DNA of 64,000 nucleotides from the NCBI GenBank assembly GCA_018658715.1, contig JABHUQ010000084.1, forward strand, positions 1-64,000, written 5' to 3'. A model generated the notes under the pieces. That model saw nothing but the letters and a program-made list of their open reading frames with translations, was not told the origin of the DNA and searched no databases. The DNA comes from Fidelibacterota bacterium. GTDB taxonomy: Bacteria > Fidelibacterota > Marinisomatia > Marinisomatales > UBA1611. Positions 59,344 through 64,000 of the stretch are shown piece after piece; within the stretch, counting starts at the first letter, position 1, and each line of letters opens with the position of its first letter. Both the position numbers and the translations under genes were made by a program.

Positions 59344-60510
59344 ATGAAAAAAGCAACTGGATTATTTATCCTTATGGGACTTCTGGTCATGGGGTGCGGA
59401 AATCGCGCATCAGCACCAGGCGTTTCTGAAGATAAAATATTAATTGGAAATGTCCAGGATTTAAGTGGACCAATGAAAGAGCTAGGTGCGGTATTACCTG
59501 CCGGATCGAATCTTTATTTTCGTTATGTAAACGAAAATGGAGGAGTTCATGGTCGTCAAATAGAAATGAAAGTGGAAGATCATCAATACAATCCACAAAA
59601 AGCAGTTGCAGCTGCAAAAAAATTGATTGAAAAAGATCAAGTATTTTGTCTGTATCAAGTGATTGGGACTTCACCGTGTGAAGCAATTCGTCCCATTTTA
59701 GCTGAATCAGGCACGCCTCTTGTAGCGCCAGCAACTCAATCTGGATCAATGTCTGATATGTCTCGCGAGGCAGCAGATCTGATTTTCCATACGGATACGG
59801 GTTACGATATACAGACCCGAATCCTTGTAGACAATATTCTTTCTGATAATGTGAATGCAAAAATCGGCCTTATTTATCAAGATGATGATTATGGTGAAAA
59901 TGTCTTGAAAGGTGCTGCTGTTGCAGAAGCTAATACAGGCATACCTATACAAAAAGAAGCTTACCAACGTGGAGCTACAGATTTTGCTGGTCAAGTAGCA
60001 AACTTAATGAAGGGTGGAGCGACTCATGTAATTATTGCTGGCGTTGTGAAAGAACCAATCATTGTTATGAAGACTGCAGCAGCTATGGGTTTTGGCCCTA
60101 AATTTTATGGGACTAGCCCAACAATGGATCACCGTATATCTTTGGCAGCAGGCCCAGCGGGAGAAGGATTTACTTCTGCTAATTTTGCTAGCTTGTGGAA
60201 TTCAGATGCAGAATCTGCCGTCCTCTACCGTGACCTTTGTACAAAATATGAAGTACCTAAAGCTTATATGGGCATGTACCATTTTTATGGATTTATCACT
60301 GCTCAAGTTTTAGTAGAAGGATTAAAACGTGCTGGACAATATCCAACAAGAGAACGTCTTGTTAATGGATTGGAAACATTAAAAGATTGGGATGGTGGCG
60401 CATATCCACCTATTACTTATAGCCAAAATGATCATGCTGGGACAAAATCTGTGATTCTTGTCCAGGTAAAAGAAGGTGTGCAAACCGTTATAACAGATTG
60501 GGTTGAATAG
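59344..60510 (+). CDS. Liv-type periplasmic substrate-binding lipoprotein
   Basis: 388 residues from ATG 59344, preceded by AAGGAGGTATC; the longer frame (59281) lies in livM. Signal KKATGLFILMGLLVMGCGN gives Cys17 as lipidated residue. Type I periplasmic-binding fold: ILIGNVQDLSGPMKELGA, NGGVHGRQIEMKVEDHQYNP, KIGLIYQDDDYGENVL. It delivers substrate to LivHMGF. Sequence places it in the Leu/Ile/Val-amide-aromatic acid-binding group, so the ligand could be an amino acid or a carboxylate. A stable hairpin follows 19 bases after the stop. Confidence 0.92.
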   Translation: MKKATGLFILMGLLVMGCGNRASAPGVSEDKILIGNVQDLSGPMKELGAVLPAGSNLYFRYVNENGGVHGRQIEMKVEDHQYNPQKAVAAAKKLIEKDQVFCLYQVIGTSPCEAIRPILAESGTPLVAPATQSGSMSDMSREAADLIFHTDTGYDIQTRILVDNILSDNVNAKIGLIYQDDDYGENVLKGAAVAEANTGIPIQKEAYQRGATDFAGQVANLMKGGATHVIIAGVVKEPIIVMKTAAAMGFGPKFYGTSPTMDHRISLAAGPAGEGFTSANFASLWNSDAESAVLYRDLCTKYEVPKAYMGMYHFYGFITAQVLVEGLKRAGQYPTRERLVNGLETLKDWDGGAYPPITYSQNDHAGTKSVILVQVKEGVQTVITDWVE

Positions 60511-60528
60511 GGAAATATTATATTGAAT

Positions 60529-60554
60529 GAAGGCCTCGGGTAACTGGGGCCTTC
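60529..60554 (+). other. Intra-operon hairpin after the binding-protein gene
   Basis: GAAGGCCTC, an eight-base loop, GGGGCCTTC: nine pairs (one G-T), starting 19 bases after the binding-protein stop and ending 9 bases before the LivG start. The T run is poor (TTAACCTT). It looks like a partial terminator or 3'-end stabiliser that would raise binding-protein mRNA above the rest of the operon. Confidence 0.5.
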
Positions 60555-60562
60555 TTAACCTT

Positions 60563-61324
60563 ATGGCTAATCTTCATATTAATAATCTTCAAATGCAATT
60601 TTCAGGTGTTGTGGCACTAGATGATGTTTCCTTTAGCGTAAAACACGGGGAAATATTCTCTCTTATAGGATCAAACGGCTCAGGAAAATCTACGCTTTTT
60701 AATTGTATCAATGGATTCAATCGTCCTCAAAAAGGGACCATTGAATTTGATAATATTAATTTATTAACAAAGCAACCTCATGAAATTATTCAAAGTGGAA
60801 TTGCTCGAACGTTTCAGAATATTCAAAATATCCCCTTTATGACAGTATTGGATAATATTTTACTTGGTGCGCATCATCGCATTGATTCTAAAGCAACTGT
60901 AAAAAGATGGTTGAGTCGAAACCAAAGAAAAGCTGAAGAAGCAATGGGATTGGAGATTTTAGACTTTTTAGGCATTGTGAATTATGAACAAAAATATATG
61001 ACGGGTCAGCCTTATGGTATTCAAAAATTAACCGAAATAGCACGAGCGTTGGTAGGCAAACCAAAATTAATACTCATGGATGAACCCGCGGCTGGTATGA
61101 ATGATCAGGAAACTCATGAAATAGCCAAAATAATTTCTGAAATAAGAGATGAATTGGGCATTACTGTTCTTGTTGTAGAACATGATATGAGTCTCGTCAT
61201 GAGTATTTCAGATAGAGTTTGCGCCCTCGATTCTGGAAAAATATTAGCCATGGGTAAACCAGAAGATGTGAAAAAACATCCAGATGTAATTAAGGCATTC
61301 TTAGGAGATTCTGACGATGCTTAA
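60563..61324 (+). CDS. livG: Liv-type ABC transporter ATPase LivG
   Basis: 253 residues from ATG 60563 (the frame extends to 60527 through the hairpin). Walker A GSNGSGKST, Q-loop FQNIQNIP, ABC signature region TGQPYGIQKLTEIARALVGKP (signature reads YGIQK rather than LSGGQ/SYGEQ), Walker B LILMDEPAAGMN, switch His in VVEHDMSLVM. Drives the LivHM permease. Its end overlaps livF by 8 bases. Confidence 0.94.
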   Translation: MANLHINNLQMQFSGVVALDDVSFSVKHGEIFSLIGSNGSGKSTLFNCINGFNRPQKGTIEFDNINLLTKQPHEIIQSGIARTFQNIQNIPFMTVLDNILLGAHHRIDSKATVKRWLSRNQRKAEEAMGLEILDFLGIVNYEQKYMTGQPYGIQKLTEIARALVGKPKLILMDEPAAGMNDQETHEIAKIISEIRDELGITVLVVEHDMSLVMSISDRVCALDSGKILAMGKPEDVKKHPDVIKAFLGDSDDA

Positions 61325-62060
61325 ACTAGTCGGTGTAGAAACATATTATGGAAAAGTAAAAGCTCTTCATGGCGTTTCTTTAGAAGTGAAGGAAGGTCAA
61401 CTAGTGACTATTTTAGGTGCAAATGGAGCGGGAAAAACAACTATTTTAAAATCTATCAGTGGATTAGTCGAGCCTGAACAAGGTACGATTCATTTTGAAG
61501 GAAAACGTATCGATAGGCTTGATCCTGAAAAGATTGTTTCTATGGGGGTTGGACATGTTCCTGAATGGAGACGAATATTTCCAGAATTAACGGTTAAAGA
61601 AAATTTATTAATGGGCGGATTCCTCATAGAAGAAAAAGACCTATTACACAATCGTATGAAGGAAGCATTTCATCATTTCCCAATTTTAAAAAAACGAAAA
61701 GAACAAAAAGCAGGAACGATGAGTGGGGGAGAGCAACAAATGTTGGCCATTTCCCGTGCCCTCATGATTAAGCCCAAACTATTATTGTTAGATGAACCAT
61801 CTTTGGGGTTATCTCCATTATTGGTTCAAGATATATTTGCTACCATAAAAGAATTACATAAATCTGGGGTTACCATATTACTTGTGGAACAAAATGTGAA
61901 TCGTGCATTATCGATTGCAGATTATGGATATGTTTTAACAACAGGAAAAATTTTCTTAAGTGGAACGTATGAAGAATTATTAGATGAAGAAAAAGTACGT
62001 GAACAATATTTGGGAGAAGGTAAATATGTGAGACGATCTAAGTTATGGAGTGGCAGTTAA
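61317..62060 (+). CDS. livF: Liv-type ABC transporter ATPase LivF
   Basis: 247 residues. Walker A GANGAGKTT, signature MSGGEQQMLAISRALM, Walker B LLLLDEPSLGLSP, His in LLVEQNVNRAL, plus the LivF-type GVGHVPEWRRIFPELTVKENL stretch. Partner of LivG. The start of the acyl-CoA synthetase gene overlaps its stop (TAATG). Confidence 0.95.
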   Translation: MLKLVGVETYYGKVKALHGVSLEVKEGQLVTILGANGAGKTTILKSISGLVEPEQGTIHFEGKRIDRLDPEKIVSMGVGHVPEWRRIFPELTVKENLLMGGFLIEEKDLLHNRMKEAFHHFPILKKRKEQKAGTMSGGEQQMLAISRALMIKPKLLLLDEPSLGLSPLLVQDIFATIKELHKSGVTILLVEQNVNRALSIADYGYVLTTGKIFLSGTYEELLDEEKVREQYLGEGKYVRRSKLWSGS

Positions 62061-63892
62061 TGGTTGATCTTACTACCTATAATACAGTCCCAAAATTATT
62101 TTGGTACCACGTAGAAAATAATGGGAAGAAAATATCCATATGGAGAAAAGAGAAAGGGTTGTGGGAATCCAAAACTTGGGCAGAATATGGTGATTATGTA
62201 AAAGATATAGCAAATGCACTACTCGATGCAGGAGTTCAACGTGGTGATAAAGTATCCATTATTAGTTTAACTCGATATGAGTGGGTTGTTGTTGATTTAG
62301 CTATCATGTCTATTGGTGCAGTTACTGCCCCAGTTTATCCATCAAATACAGAAGAACAAGTACAATACATTGTTGATCACAGCCAATCCAAATTTGTTTT
62401 TGGGGAAGACCAAGAACAATTAGATAAAATGACAGACATTTGGTCAAATTTACCAGACGTAGCACAAATGGTTGTTTTTGATAAATATTTACCAATAAAT
62501 ATAGATCGTGTAATGACCTTGGATTCTTTTCGGGAAAAAGGAAAAGCCTACGGAGAAAAAAATCCAAATGAATTGAAAAAAAGAATTCAAAATGGCGATC
62601 CGGAAGGCCTCATTAGTTTTATTTATACGTCTGGAACAACCGGTCATCCCAAAGCGGGTATGATTAATAGTCGAAATGTTCTAGCTGTTGTTAAACATTT
62701 ACCTACGATTTATGGCATTTCAGAGAATGATACATCTATAGCTTATTTACCTTTGTCCCATATTGCAGAACGTGACCTAGGTCATTTTATGAAATTATGC
62801 TCTGGAAATATTACAATATTTGCAGAATCAATAGAAGATATGGCAGCCAATTTACGTCAGACAGGTCCCACAATTATGTTTGGAACACCACGCGTATTTG
62901 AAAAGTTTTATGCTCGAATTATTTCGGGTGTAAAGGATGCGACATGGTTACAAAAAACTATTTTTAATTGGGCAATAGAAATTGGGAAACAATACACTTA
63001 TAAAAAAGATGACGGAGAATCACCTTCTCTATATTTAAAAGGGAAATATGCAATTGCCCATTTTCTTATTTTCCAAAAAATACACGATATTTTCGGGGGT
63101 AATATCCGATTCATGATTTCTGGCGCCGCACCTATTTCACCGAATATTATTCATTTTTTTCATTGGATTGGACTTGATATCTACGAAGTATATGGTATGA
63201 CAGAAACAACTGGATTGATTTCAGCCAATCAAATGGGGAAGGCAAAAATTGGATCTGTTGGGCAAATTTATTTAGACACAGAAGTCAAGATTACTGAAGA
63301 TGGTGAAATCTGTTCTCGGGGTCCACAAAATATATCTGGCTATTATCAAAATGAAGATGCTTCTAATGAATTATTGAAAAAAGATGATGAAGGAAACGAA
63401 TGGCTTCATACTGGTGATGTGGGTCATATTGATGAAGATGGCTATTTATTCATCACTGATCGGAAAAAAGATTTAATTATAACAGCAGGGGGAAAAAATG
63501 TAGCTCCCCAAAATATAGAAAATTTGATGAAAACAAGTTCATATGTTTCTCAAGCAATGGTGTATGGAGATCGGAAGCCATACCTAACAATGCTCCTTAC
63601 TTTGGATGAAGATGAAATTGTGAAATTTGCTCGAGATCGAAAAATATTATATCAAGATTTATCTGACTTATCCAAGAAACAGGAAGTAATAGAATTGCTT
63701 CATCATGAAATTTCTACTTTAAACAAAGAATTAGCTAGTTATGAGTCCATTAAGAAATTCCATATTCTTGAAGAAGAGTTAGATCAGGATAAAGATGAAG
63801 TAACACCCACAATGAAAGTAAAAAGAAAAGTTGTTATCGCCAATTATCAATCATGTATTGACCAAATGTATGCTGGTAAAAAAGTAGATTAA
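62060..63892 (+). CDS. Long-chain acyl-CoA synthetase (AMP-forming)
   Basis: 610 residues from ATG 62060, overlapping the livF stop by one base, with GGAGTGGCAG ahead; ATG 62045 is also in frame. ANL motifs: FIYTSGTTGHPKAG, AYLPLSHIAERDLGHF, GTPRVFEKFYARI, YEVYGMTETTGLIS, HTGDVGHIDEDGYLFITDRKKDLIITAGGKNVAPQNIE, and a C-terminal TPTMKVKRKVV. It activates fatty or aryl carboxylates to CoA thioesters. Being in the liv operon, it may activate the imported carboxylate, or act on lipids. It is FadD-like by motifs. Confidence 0.93.
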   Translation: MVDLTTYNTVPKLFWYHVENNGKKISIWRKEKGLWESKTWAEYGDYVKDIANALLDAGVQRGDKVSIISLTRYEWVVVDLAIMSIGAVTAPVYPSNTEEQVQYIVDHSQSKFVFGEDQEQLDKMTDIWSNLPDVAQMVVFDKYLPINIDRVMTLDSFREKGKAYGEKNPNELKKRIQNGDPEGLISFIYTSGTTGHPKAGMINSRNVLAVVKHLPTIYGISENDTSIAYLPLSHIAERDLGHFMKLCSGNITIFAESIEDMAANLRQTGPTIMFGTPRVFEKFYARIISGVKDATWLQKTIFNWAIEIGKQYTYKKDDGESPSLYLKGKYAIAHFLIFQKIHDIFGGNIRFMISGAAPISPNIIHFFHWIGLDIYEVYGMTETTGLISANQMGKAKIGSVGQIYLDTEVKITEDGEICSRGPQNISGYYQNEDASNELLKKDDEGNEWLHTGDVGHIDEDGYLFITDRKKDLIITAGGKNVAPQNIENLMKTSSYVSQAMVYGDRKPYLTMLLTLDEDEIVKFARDRKILYQDLSDLSKKQEVIELLHHEISTLNKELASYESIKKFHILEEELDQDKDEVTPTMKVKRKVVIANYQSCIDQMYAGKKVD

Positions 63893-63898
63893 TCAATT

Positions 63899-64000
63899 TT
63901 ACCCTAGAGAAATACCTAATTTATTTTCTAATTCGATAAATGACTGTTTAAAATTATAAATCATACCCATTTTTGCGTCAATAGGTTGTAAACTGGATTG
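63899..64000 (-). CDS. C-terminal part of an unknown protein (partial)
   Basis: A frame enters from the right edge on the minus strand and stops at TAA (63899-63901). The 33 visible residues end IELENKLGISLG and include SSLQPIDAKMGMIYNFKQSF. It is convergent with the acyl-CoA synthetase, 6 bases apart. Open reading frame and codon use are coding-like, but the stretch is too short for identification. Confidence 0.5.
   Translation of the reverse strand, partial: QSSLQPIDAKMGMIYNFKQSFIELENKLGISLG

Overview
The window is AT-rich, gene-dense bacterial DNA that reads like a member of the FCB group, most likely Marinimicrobia (SAR406) or a close relative. The main evidence is a large secreted protein at 16169-19381 that ends in a type IX secretion (T9SS) sorting domain with the NYPNPFNP signature. 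A second such tail enters the window at base 2. The respiratory genes indicate an aerobic, heme-copper-oxidase-based metabolism. I see no CRISPR array, prophage or insertion sequence.

Layout. 1-620: a T9SS protein tail, a terminator and a decayed helix-turn-helix gene. 621-5625 (minus): a DEAD-box RNA helicase, a bestrophin-like channel, two small envelope proteins, a CBS protein and a TatT-like lipoprotein. 5676-16025 (plus): PhoH ATPase, an FAD amine oxidase, thiolase, acyl-CoA dehydrogenase, leucine dehydrogenase, NusB, SecA and a PLP trans-sulfuration enzyme. 16169-19539: the T9SS protein and tRNA-Leu(UAG).

19591-44552 is a respiratory supercluster of about 25 kb. It holds: (a) oxidase operon 1 (Rrf2 regulator, CoxB, CoxA, two CoxC, Cox4, a small CPFC membrane protein and a cysteine-less SCO homologue); (b) a divergent Crp/Fnr regulator with a perfect FNR-type palindrome in front of it; (c) oxidase operon 2 (CoxA, CoxC, Cox4, two small membrane proteins, CoxB); (d) a cupredoxin-like protein, a dicluster ferredoxin, a CusF-SCO fusion lipoprotein and two gene remnants; (e) a bc-type complex operon (SRPBCC protein with a triple C-terminal repeat, three unreported small single-TM proteins, a HEAT protein, Rieske, cytochrome b6-like, a cytochrome b C-terminal subunit, and an eight-heme cytochrome c where cytochrome c1 or f would be); (f) CtaA, SCO, CtaB and a DUF420 protein for heme A and CuA assembly. 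Together these would carry electrons from quinol through the bc complex and the multiheme or cupredoxin carriers to two A-type oxidases.

44673-64000: a 1526-residue AMP-ligase/unknown/GNAT fusion, a GAF-HD-GYP protein, an SLC13-type permease, an ECF sigma/anti-sigma operon that runs into small sulfur/redox-type proteins (rhodanese, DUF6132, DUF302, FmdB), a MATE exporter, PhhB, a complete liv-type ABC importer (permease, permease, binding lipoprotein, two ATPases) with an acyl-CoA synthetase, and a partial minus-strand gene.

The most unusual points are the unreported tiny membrane proteins in the bc operon, two CoxA paralogues that both lack the K-channel lysine, a shared acidic Asp/Glu-Trp tail on several respiratory proteins, the repeat-bearing SRPBCC protein, the giant ligase-acetyltransferase fusion, and a possible TGA-recoded small protein at 55234.
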